Positions 1 through 9,853 of a DNA stretch of 64,000 nucleotides are shown piece by piece. The stretch lies in the NCBI RefSeq assembly GCF_035582795.1, contig NC_134373.1:29544501-29608500 (forward strand), in the 5' to 3' direction. The notes beneath the pieces are model-generated. The model did no database searches. It was given only the letters and a program-made list of their open reading frames with translations, and had not been told where the DNA came from. Position 1 is the stretch's first letter, and every line of letters begins with the position of its first letter. A program made the translations under genes and the position numbers. The stretch is from Mycteria americana (lineage: Eukaryota > Chordata > Aves > Ciconiiformes > Ciconiidae).

Positions 1-2270
1 TGAGAAGGCTTACAGAATTGTACTCTCTAAAAGCTTATGAAAATATGGCAAGAAGTATCAGGGAAGGAAACATGGGATGGAAATGAGAATAAGAGAAGAA
101 CTATTTTCCTAAAATGACCTCGTTAAAAAAGCTAGTTACATGTTTGCTAAACTCCTGCTGAGATGACATTAAACAAAAGATCCTTTACAACTGGAAGATA
201 TTAAAGGATACAAAACAGTAATTCCACATGCCCTTTTCAACATCAGCTGAAACAAATATAATATATTCCTTTATAAATACTACACTTCATGCTATTAACT
301 TCAATGACTGTTTCATACTTGCTCATCTTTCACCTTGATAATGTAATTATGGAGGTCCAAGGTATTCCACATAGATGCCAAGATGCAATTTAACTGTTTC
401 CATGTTTCCTAGTGAGATTGTACCTTGTATTTGACCCAAGTATTGTATATTTATTAATAGTTATCCTATGGGAATTCTCACTGATGTATTTACTAGGATC
501 ACATTGTCCCTATCCTGATAGTAAAGGAGAGGCAAAAAGCATAACTTCATTGATGGTACAATCTATACAAACTGCAAAAATTAAAATTGAGTGTGCATTG
601 TCAGTGCAAATCCTTAAAGCAATGTCCATTTCTATCACTAGAACATTTATCCCCTTATGCTTTCTTGACTGCAGGTGTATGTTTATGCAGGTTTCCTAGC
701 AGGATGCAGTAGATTGGCTCATTGCCTGGGGTCAGTAATAATGGAACAAGTTTATCAGGGTGCAGTCCTCCTCTGGCCAGAACAGTTCGATTCAGTTTTG
801 TGTTTCTATACGTTGACTACCATGTACTTCCAGCCTTAATAAGTTCTATAATAAATTAAGAAAAATGACAGACACCACTGCACCCCCCCCAAAAAAAAAG
901 AACCAAAACCCAAACAACTGAGAAGGAAATTAAAGACAGTGGAGATATGCCAGAAATCAGGTGGATGGTGGTACTTTTATCTATATATTCCTATATGCTA
1001 AATTCTCTCATTAAGGCTTTGATTCTACCTCATGAAAAAGAGCAAATTTTGTTCAAATAGTTCCACTAAGCAAGGGCAGTTTGCATGAGCTTAGGGTTTG
1101 CAGAATGCAATGTTGAGCCTGTGGTTCATCTTTTTTTGTTAGAGCTGGACAGAAGTTTCTGGAAGAAACCTTCTTCTGTTGAAAAATGTTGATTCACCAA
1201 AAATTAATTGCTTCATATCAGCTTCATATAATGCTGTGGGTTTTTTATACTTGTGAGGAACAATTTCTCACATCCTGAGAAGAGGAGAAGCCTATCCTAG
1301 AACAAACAGTGCTTTAGTGATTTAAAGCAGGGGTCTGATCACCAGCCACACAATGCTGGACTCTGAAGCCTGTCTATCTTACACTCTGCCCAAAATAATA
1401 TCTTATTATTCATACATCTTCAAACAGCTACAATTAAAAAACCTAAAATTTTTAATCCCAGCCAACCTATCTGACGTATATATTCAAACAAAAACCTATT
1501 TTCACTTCAGCCCACCCTCTCTGACTGATTTACTTACATAATTTCTCACACTTCTCTCACACAATCACACATACATGGAAATGGCCAGATGTAGCACTAC
1601 TATTCTACATTTAATGCTACTCTTGAAGAAGCCATACTATCTAACCTTCATTTTCACGAAACTGTTCTTATAGAGAATATAAGAAAACAAAATTAAAATA
1701 AAAATTGGTCCCTAGGCAGGGTCATCTTCAATTTTAGGCTAGCCTCTACTTTTCATTTGAGGATGGATGTTTTGACTGAAAACTTTAACTGTGATCTTTT
1801 GTCAACCATTGTCATGAGCATTTACTAACATCACGAGAATAAAATAGTCAAATATTGGGATTTTCAAAGGACAATAATGCAGTCTGCTGCTTCATTTAGG
1901 TGGAATCTTTTGTGTACCTAAGCCTCATCCATTCTGGTTTACACTGAAGCCTTTTCTATAATTACATTCCAGACAATAGCACAACACTTTTTCACTGCTG
2001 AACTCTTGATCTAATGTCTTTATTGTGCTTCCTTTTATAAATAATTTTATGGTCAAATACCCAGCTGAAATTTAAATAAAATGAAATCATGACTTCTTTT
2101 CACCATTAGCCCAAGATAACATAATAGCATTATGACAGGTGAAGGTTAACATTTCTAGTGGCAACTTTCATTTAAACCATCTCAAAGCAAGATGGCATGC
2201 ATAATTGCTTTGCACCAATAGAGGAAATAACTCCCATTAATCCTCTAGTGAAGGTCATAGAAACATTGCA
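1..2270. other. AT-rich unique noncoding DNA
   Basis: No protein family, RNA gene or recognisable mobile element is visible here. Open frames are short, rich in Leu, Ile, Ser and Lys, as expected from AT-rich noncoding sequence, and several begin only at non-ATG codons. The stretch has scattered A and T runs, for example a C run followed by an A run near 885-898. It probably represents intergenic or intronic sequence; an unrecognised conserved noncoding element cannot be excluded by eye. Confidence 0.6.
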
Positions 2271-2279
2271 CAGGCTCAG

Positions 2280-2400
2280 AACAATCACAGAATGAAGACA
2301 GAAGAGAACGACTGGGTCATTTAATTCATGCACCCCTAGCTGCTAGCACAGCCTCAGACAACTATTTACCTAGCCAATACAGAATTTTTTCGGTTATAAT
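2280..2400 (-). repeat. Possible old CR1-type LINE 3' tail (minus strand)
   Basis: The segment opens with AATCACAGAATG and continues with GACTGGGTCATTTAATTCATGC, which resembles the reverse complement of the 3' end of avian CR1 elements (ATCATAGAATnn, then a 'GGATCATCTAGTCCA'-type phrase). The match is short and diverged. There is no flanking CR1 coding relic, so this could equally be another old interspersed repeat or chance similarity. Confidence 0.3.
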
Positions 2401-3419
2401 CCACTAGCAAATGGGAATCGGTTCAGAAGAAATAAAAGTGAGGTGAGTCTTTGTTAAGAGTTAGAAATGTCTTTAAATGATTTTGAAAAAAAAATATAAT
2501 CCCATGGATAATTTGGACTTGGTCCTACTATAAACAAAAGTCTTCCCCATTCCAGCAACACAGTGAACAAAATTCTGATGCAAAAATTCTGATTCTATTT
2601 TTAATTATTTTTCATTTTTCTATTATTAACATGCCCTTGTTCCATGCAGAAATACCAAGAGACAATCTATTCTCGTGGTACTTCTGGCCCAATTTTTCAA
2701 GCCCAGGAGAATCTGTTAGTTCAGAATTCAGTGATTAGATGAACCAAATCAGAACTCCATCTTTACTTTTTACTTTGCCATTACAGGTGAAGAACATGAA
2801 CTTGCACACTATGGACTTTCTTAGTAATTATTGCCAGGAGATTTTCTTCAGTTTTAGGCACCTTAAATTGACATCCCCCTCCTAAACCAAAAGATTTCCA
2901 TAGAAAACTCAAAAAGTTATAATGGTGAGTTGGAATGCATAGAAGAAGGTATGCAGTATTACAGGAGGATTAATAGACACTCCACTCATTGTATTTTTCA
3001 AGCATTCCTCTAGGTCAGTGAATTAATCAGAGATGACCCAGCTTCATCCACGTCAGGGAATATAAACTGAGGTGACACACCGTGTCATTTGAGCAATAGT
3101 AGCAATCATGGGAAGCATCAATCCCTGCTTCTTGGAGACACGTTAAAAGCCATGGACTATGCTCCAAAACTGCCTCATTAGGTGCTGCTGAGGGAAGGAA
3201 CAAATCCTATTGTATAAGCACATTGTTTTCCAGAGGATTAACTTTGGACTTCATGATGAATTGGCTATTGTCTACTCTCCATCTCTTCCACACCACTTCC
3301 CCTGTTCCCTTGCATCCGCATTCCACCCTCTCATTTCCTCATTCACTTCCTCATCTTTTCTGAGGATGAATCCTGCTTCAGCCATGTTCCATGCTAGAAA
3401 AATCTTCCCCCTTCTGTGC
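2401..3419. other. Unique noncoding DNA with pyrimidine-rich end
   Basis: There is no gene or recognised repeat in the first 850 bases. From about 3265 to 3419 the plus strand becomes strongly C/T-rich, which keeps a reading frame open on the plus strand at 3210-3575. That frame is explained by composition and by the tandem duplication that follows, so it is not called as a gene. Confidence 0.55.
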
Positions 3420-3592
3420 TATTTACCAGCCATCATTCCCTTCATTTTATTTCTGCTATTTACCTATATCTGTCATCTTCTTAGACTACAAGATGCCCAT
3501 ACAAGATACCTATTTACCAGCCATCATTCCCTTCATTTTATTTCTGCTATTTACCTATATCTGTCATCTACTTAGACTACAAGATACCCATT
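3420..3592. repeat. Two-copy tandem duplication, 91-bp unit
   Basis: A 91-bp unit starting TATTTACCAGCCATCATTCC at 3420 is repeated directly at 3511, the second copy running to about 3592. The copies differ at only a few positions, for example CTTCTTAGAC versus CTACTTAGAC and AAGATGCCC versus AAGATACCC. Such high identity means a recent duplication by slippage or unequal exchange. It creates a repeated peptide in the overlapping plus-strand frame, but nothing suggests that frame is expressed. Confidence 0.9.
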
Positions 3593-4491
3593 AAAAAAAG
3601 GCTATTACTGTCTTTGTCCAGCAGAAGCTTCTTCTGCTTACTCTTGCTATTATCACTGGCTGAGATTGCTCTTGCACAAGACTGTAAAACTCTGTGCAAG
3701 CTTGTTGCTTATAAACTCTTTGCATGGATAGTTTGGTTTGGATACTTTGAAGCTACACAACCAAACTGGGCATACAAATGTACAATGGATAAATGAGTCA
3801 CCACAGGTCATTTGATCAACAGGAGGTAGTGATGTGCATATTTTTGGTCTGCCCCATTGAAAAGAAAAATGCACAAGAATAATTCACTCTTGGTTTGCAA
3901 TTGTGGTGGTCCAAGAATGCACAGCTATCTGTTACTGTGGCTCTGTTGACAAGTGGTAGCCTAGGAAGCCATTGTAGCACTGTCATTTTTGCCAGAGGGC
4001 AACTCCTTTAAACATCTTCCCATGACCTGTTTGCCATTTCTCTCACTGTGTCTTTACCAGTATAGTTTTTGTTTCATTAATGTAATGCAGAAAGCAGATA
4101 GGTATGGGAAAGTCACAACCTTCATTGAGTATGCCAAGCCACAAACAGTATTGTGTGAAGATCAATACTACATAAATAAATGCTCCAGTACTTGTTTATA
4201 TGTTGGGGCCATGAAAACTGTAAATGCTATGTAAACAATTAGGATCAATTTAATTATGTTCAGAGGCTTTTTTGTTTGTTTGTATTCAGTTATTAAGAAA
4301 TGCTGAAGTCTCTCAAAGCAAATATACAGAACTTCTCAGGAAGTCTCAGCAGAAATGAAATTTCTGAGTAACATCCAATACATGATACCCATCTTTTACT
4401 AGAACTTGAGACTTCCTTCTAAATAAAACAGTTGCTCTTTTCTCTTCCGGAGCTCAAAACAGTGAAATTAAGGTATTTGTACCTAGACAGA
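3593..4491. other. Unique noncoding DNA
   Basis: This stretch has no recognised gene. A 60-codon plus-strand frame at 3614-3796 begins with a hydrophobic, secretion-signal-like run, but its first codon is TTG, not ATG. It also lacks any Cys pattern of a known small secreted family, so it is not called. The LTR insertion point follows directly. Confidence 0.5.
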
Positions 4492-5099
4492 TGCCCTGGT
4501 TTCAGCTGGGATAGAGTGAATTTTCTTCCTAGTAGCTGGCATAGTGCTGTGTTTTGGATTTGGGATGAGAATAATATTGATAACACACTGATGGTTTAGT
4601 TGTTGCTCAGTAATGTTTACACTGGTCAAGGACTATTCAGCTTCCCGTGCTCTGCCGGGCGCACAAGAAGCTGGGAGGGGGCACAGTCAAGATAGTGATC
4701 CAAACTGGCCCAAGGGCTGTTCCATACCATATGGCGTCATGCTCAGTATAGAAACTGGGGGGAGTTGGCCGGGGGGCAGGAACTGCTGCTCGGGGGCTGG
4801 CTGGGCATCAGTCGGCAGGTGGTAAATGGTTGCTTCACTTGTTTTTTTTTCTTATTTTTCCCTGGGTTTTGTTCCTCTCTCTCTCTCGTTATATTCTTTT
4901 TCATTACAATTTATTATTATTATTATTAATAATAATATTTTAATTTTTATTTTATTTCAATTATTAAACTGTTCTTATCTCAGCCCACAAGTTTTCTTAC
5001 TTGTGCTTTTCAGATTCTCTCCCCCATCCTACCCGGAGCGGAGAAGGTGAGCAAGCAGCTGAGTGGTGCTTAGTTGCCGACTGGGGTTAAACCACGACA
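4492..5099 (+). mobile_element. Solo LTR of an avian endogenous retrovirus (copy 1)
   Basis: This 608-bp element begins TGCCCTGGTTTCAGCTGGGA, ends GGTTAAACCACGACA and is flanked by a perfect 5-bp target-site duplication, ACAGA (4487-4491 and 5100-5104). There is no internal gag or pol sequence, so it is a solo LTR left by LTR-LTR recombination. Visible parts are a U3 with a GGCGTCATG motif, a decayed TATA box (TATAGAAA) near 4748, a G-rich stretch, a (TTA)n/(TAA)n block near 4910-4938, an ATTAAAC polyadenylation-like site near 4962 and a U5-like end. The 5-bp duplication suits ERVL-type (class III) elements; the family assignment is from memory of bird genomes and was not tested by search. 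Confidence 0.93.
4756..4806 (+). other. G-rich stretch with quadruplex potential inside LTR copy 1
   Basis: There are four plus-strand G runs, at 4757-4762 (6), 4771-4776 (6), 4792-4796 (5) and 4803-4805 (3), just downstream of the decayed TATA box. The spacing is irregular but compatible with a G-quadruplex. Related runs occur in the copies at 54.6 kb and, on the minus strand, 56.05 kb, so this is a subfamily property and not local drift. Confidence 0.45.
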
Positions 5100-7799
5100 A
5101 CAGATCAGTCCTGAAGTGTTTAAAAAATGACAAGAACAACCTTACAACAACAGCTGGAAATACAGGGTGACATTTCTCTCCAAGAGTGTCACTAGGCACA
5201 GAATACATAGGAATAAAGATACGACTGCACCAACAAGTATCCTACCTAGATCAGGGCAAGCATTCATGTCAGCATGGCACATGGCCAAAGTAGCTTATGT
5301 CCCAAAAGCAGATTCATTGAATTGGACTGCAGATAAAGATCATTTTACTCTGACACAAAACGAGGTTGTTGCCAAGTCTTGCTGTTTATTCTTGCTCTTC
5401 TTGTGAAGACATCAGCAACTGTAGTCATTCAGTGATTCAGAAAACTGATCCTGCTGCAAACTAACTTGTTGAAAACAAAGAAAGTTAACTTTCAACCAAA
5501 TCAGTCCTTGATCTGATCCATCACATGCCACAAAATCATTATGATGCCAGCATAAGCAAACCAGCAGAAATGCATGCCCTTGGCTGAAAAGGAAGAACAG
5601 TCTCCCTTTCACTAAGAACTGACAATTTATGTCATTTTTAAGTGACATAGTCATAGTGCAGGACTTAACCAGTTTTCATTACCTGTACATGCTACCATTC
5701 CACAACCATAGTTAAGACTCCTGTGTCCAGTTCTGATACTGACTCACCACAGTTTGGCTTTTCTGGACTGTTTATCTCCCTTTTGACCAGCTTTCTGTAC
5801 TCCTACATGTACTGCTCGTCTCTGCAACAAAACCAGCTGCCCCATTTCCTTGGAAGAGATTTCTATCAGTGAGAATCCATTATTTCAATCTCCATCTAGG
5901 GCTTTCTACTAGAAGAGTCTATGGTTATTAACTCTGGGAACCCACTATCAGTGAAAGTTGCAGCAGAGATGTGCTGGAGCGATGCACTCCTTAAATACCG
6001 TAGCAATATCGTATCAGTTGACCATCACAGCTAACTATAGGACAGAAATTACATTCATGACCACCCACTGCTTGAAAAATGGTGTATGTCTTGACATTCA
6101 GTCTCGGCCTTCTAGTGGGCTCCTCCCATGGCTAATCTTCCAGATTTTCCTTTGGCTTTTGGTGCTGCAACTGCTTGTTTACTTCTATAGTACAGGTACT
6201 GTGATGTACTAGCACGAATTGCTGAAATAAGTAAGGGAGTATAAGCCTTGAGAATACATCTCACGATGGTGTTTAATTGATGGTGTTTGATTCACATGGG
6301 ACAAAATCATAGAATTTTTACTCATGGAAGGTTAAATTGCCATAAAATAAGAACCAAATAATCTCTGAAGTACAAAGACCCAAATTATGTCTGGAGAGCT
6401 TTCAGAAAGAATTGGGGAAAGCAGCAGTTGATCTGAACTCTGTTCACTTCATTTGTTTTCAGTATTAAGGAAATCAGGCAAAATAGCAGGCCAGACTGAC
6501 GTGTGGTGTATGGGATTCAGCTGAGCATCTGGCCATTTGTACTTAGAATTCTGATAAATTATTATAATCAGAGCTGCATCAACGTAAACTAACAAATCTG
6601 AATCTCATCTCACTCACCAAAGTAGTTTGTTATGCAAAAATGGGATAAATATTTGGGTTTTTCTTCATTATGATCAGTTCAACACAGAGGAAAAACTTGT
6701 CTCAGTTGTAGTGATGTTCTAGGGAATAATTTTTTTGCTAGATATTGATACATTAATATGAATATAAAATTCCAGCATGTGGCAGGCACCGTAAAATATG
6801 ATTGAAAACAGCCTCCGAATAAAAATGTACTGATGCCACCTCCTCAGACTGCCTGGGTGTCTTTTCACTATTTTGATAAGTGGTGTGATAATCTGAGGTA
6901 GAATGTCCTTCAGATACGGTACCTTGAGCTTGCCTTAATTATGGCTCTTTTAGGTAGAAAATCAAAATCACAAACAACTCATCTGAAAAATTCACAAAAA
7001 CTGCTTTCAGGAGCTGGACTTTGTACAATTGGAACTGGATTCTGTATCAGCAGATCAAGATGCTCATCAGCATTAATCAGTTTCCTAACGATTGTGTGCT
7101 GGAACTCAATTTCTCCCATTTTATGGATAAACAAATTGTTATACAAAGGGTCCCAGTGATGTGTACATGATGCAGCTGTAAGACATGGAGTTAGAAGTTT
7201 TAGTGACTGTGTTTCAGCTCCAATCATGCACATTACAAGGTTTGACATCTCTGCTCATGCTGTCTGTGTGCCAGGCTATTGGCAGGCTATGTTGTTCTCT
7301 CTATGTCAGCCTCAAAATCTTGCTTTGTTTCAGTGTCAGCTTTCTCTGCAAAGCAGAGATTTGGAGCTCAAGGGTTAGGCCAGGCAGCTCAGATACAGAA
7401 TTTTTCAATCATCAGGCCCGTAATAAAGTGAGGAATAGCTTTTAGACACACCATAACTTTGCCAGTGTTTCAGGTATTTGCACCAGAACAAGGGTTTCAG
7501 ACCCATTATTGGTTCTATAGTTACCAGTGAGGCACAGAGGTTGATATGAATACCATTTTTTCATCTCCTTACACAGTAGAGGTGACAGATCTTCCAGACC
7601 ATGTTCCAGCTACCAAGACTGTAAAATCAGGATTAGAAATTAGTCAGTGTGACTCAGTTATTCCAGAAAGATAGAGACAGAATGACTTTAGGATGAGGCC
7701 TGACAAGTTTATGAGTACAGTTATACTATACAGTTGGTACCGAAGCAGTTGCCTGGATGAAGCATCCTTGTTCTCAAATGAACCGAACTGTTGCTTTTC
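5100..7799. other. Unique noncoding DNA
   Basis: No gene is supported in this 2.7-kb stretch. Frames at 5958-6212, 6941-7159 (plus) and 6979-7248 (minus) overlap one another on opposite strands without any family signature. The minus strand near 7100-7150 contains a phrase like CCATAAAATGGGAGAAA, reminiscent of MIR SINE tails, but too short to call. The upstream part of the CR1 relic may begin within the last few hundred bases. Confidence 0.5.
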
Positions 7800-8640
7800 T
7801 GCACAAGACACAAATGGTCTTTTACATAGGGGTGAAGAAAAGGGAAGTGGTATACCATTACTTCAGTAAGGCTTTTGATTATGACTCTGCAGGAAAATAT
7901 GTTCTGAAATAAGCTACAGTAAGATTCCAGCAGCTTTCTGGAACAGATTGGTTTTCAGTTGACATTTTCAAAGACCAGTAATCAGTTGCTTAGTATTAGG
8001 CTGGAAAGATGTATCGGATGAAGTTACTCAGTAACATTTCTTGATTCCGGTATTGATCAATATTTTGTCTAATGATAGATCTGGGGGAAAATGCCATTCT
8101 GACTGGGTCTACAAGAACACTGGAAGACAGAGATAGTATTCAAAATGACCATAATGGAATTGGTCTGAAATACATAAGGTGCAGTTCCATAGAGAAACAC
8201 ACAAAATATTATATGTTTTCAGGAAGAATCAGCTATACTTACATAAAATGTGGAAAGACTAGACCATATCCTTCTTCAAAGGAAAGAAAAAAACCCGACC
8301 AAGGATCATACTGGTTATATAAATGGGAGTGATATGTGTAAAACTTGTGAAGGAATTTGTCTGACATCCCTCAGCTGGAATATCGAGGAACTGGTGAATA
8401 TCCCTATGCTTTACTTACAGGCATGGAGTAAGTGGATAGAGTCCAAAGGAGAACAGTGAGAAGAGTAAAAGGGGCTAGAAAACATTGTCTCTAAGGAGTG
8501 CTTTGGGAGCTTGTTGTAATGTAGACAAGAGACGACCAAGGAAGGTATTATACCTTAGCCTTAAATATGTAAGAAGTTGTTGCAAAGAAGAAGAGAATAA
8601 GCCATTTACCAGGTCCGCTGGGTATTTTGTAATTGTAGAT
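7800..8640 (+). mobile_element. Decayed CR1-type LINE fragment (reverse-transcriptase relic)
   Basis: CR1 is the main avian non-LTR retrotransposon. At 7853-7879 the plus strand still reads Tyr-His-Tyr-Phe-Ser-Lys-Ala-Phe-Asp, matching the reverse-transcriptase motif Y-x-D-F-S-K-A-F-D with one substitution. Downstream, in shifting frames, come the 'GTATTGATCAATATTTT' phrase (about 8050), an 'IQND...GLKYI' segment (8136-8180), and the late ORF2 text around GTGGATAGAGTCCAAAGGAG (about 8432) and AATATGTAAGAAGTTGTTGCAAAG (8564-8587). The segment with the catalytic Asp-Asp motif appears deleted or unrecognisable near 8075. Many frameshifts and stops show an ancient inactive copy. Open frames at 8072-8332 and 8250-8459 are remnants of it. 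Boundaries are approximate; the 3' terminal repeat is not seen. Confidence 0.8.
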
Positions 8641-9812
8641 CTTTTTCTATAACACCCCTTGTGTTTAGCATGGTCCTATCTGCCCTGTCATTTAACAAAG
8701 ATGAAAGTGATGATCAGTCCTTCACATGTTTTCAGGTCGGTACCAGTGCCATGGAGCTCTTTAGGTACCTACGTCATTCCAGATATTGATAGTAATAAAG
8801 TTGGATTTCACTATATCATTTAGATTAGTCATATTAAAGCTGTGTTGTAGGGCAAAACATCCATATTTATGCTGTATTTAACTTTCTATTAATAATAAAT
8901 TCAGGTGAAATAGTTTTGTTATTAATATTGATCACTGTTCCAATTGAAAGCCCAGATGTCAAGGTTTCCTTTAGCATGCTCAGTTATATTTAATAGTCCT
9001 GTTGATGAGTGAGAGCCTAATGAAGGCTAACAGATGGTCTGTTTAATATTGCTGTAGGATTTGAAGCACTTGCCAAAACAGATACACAAAAGGATTTGAC
9101 AGCCCTGTAGCTGAAAACCTTTAATTACAGCTACTTCAGCTCCTAGGGGTTTCTGTGAGGCTAACATAACGGCGCAGCTTTAGTTTAGGTCAGCATGGCG
9201 GGGAAAGGCTTTGTGGAGCCAGACAGTGAGTGCTGGTAAAACTATTTGCTGAACATTAATAAACTGGGCTTGGTGCAGGCGGTGTAGAAAGAGAAGCCTA
9301 GGCAGAGAGAGGAAAGTAAGTGACGGTGCTTTCTCTGCCTCTGAGAACAGTTTGCCCTTTGTTTAAAATACCACCTCTTGAAGACTGTCATCATCTGCTG
9401 AGCAGGTAGGTAGGGAGAAAGCATGTAGCCGAGTGGAGCTTTAATTATACCTGAGTTATAGCTGGGACTTCACCTTAAAATGATGTGAACTTCAGTCCAC
9501 TTACTGCTCTTAGGGACAGAAAATTACAAGCTGGGGGCTAGAATTTGCTGAAGTTGTAAAACGGTATCTTTGAAGGAGAGCACAAATTTATTTAGGACAA
9601 AAGAATACACATAAAACACAGAAATCTATGGTTTCTAAAAGCTCTTTTGATTTGTTGATCTGAGTTTTAGTGGAAAGAAAGAGCTTTCAGAGACTTCTGA
9701 TGATTTTCCCCTGTCTCTACGTGGAACAATTGCCCCCTGGTTTTCTGGCATAAATTCACACCACTTCCAAAATGAAATAAAGCATAATTAGCAGTCACAT
9801 TCTGATTTGTCT
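8641..9812. other. AT-rich unique noncoding DNA
   Basis: I see no gene, recognised repeat or RNA here. The segment around 8820-9060 is AT-rich with many homeodomain-like ATTA and TAAT cores and could be conserved noncoding sequence, but that is only an impression from composition and needs an alignment. Confidence 0.45.
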
Positions 9813-9853
9813 GAATTGATTTCTAGGCAATTGCTTAGAAATTGAATCAATTC
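9813..9853. repeat. Imperfect 41-bp palindrome centred on GCAATTGC
   Basis: GAATTGATT at 9813-9821 is the exact reverse complement of AATCAATTC at 9845-9853. Inside these, TCTA (9822-9825) pairs with TAGA (9836-9839), around a perfect 8-bp palindrome GCAATTGC (9827-9834). The arms are offset by a few extra bases on the right. It could form a cruciform or hairpin, or act as a dyad for a dimeric binding protein; neither is demonstrated. Confidence 0.7.

Noticed and set aside
3614..3796. 60-codon frame resembling a small secreted peptide
   Set aside because: The first codon is TTG, the Cys spacing matches no defensin-like family, and there is no exon context.
7095..7150. MIR-like phrase on the minus strand (CCATAAAATGGGAGAAA)
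   Set aside because: Too short, and no second MIR block at the right distance.
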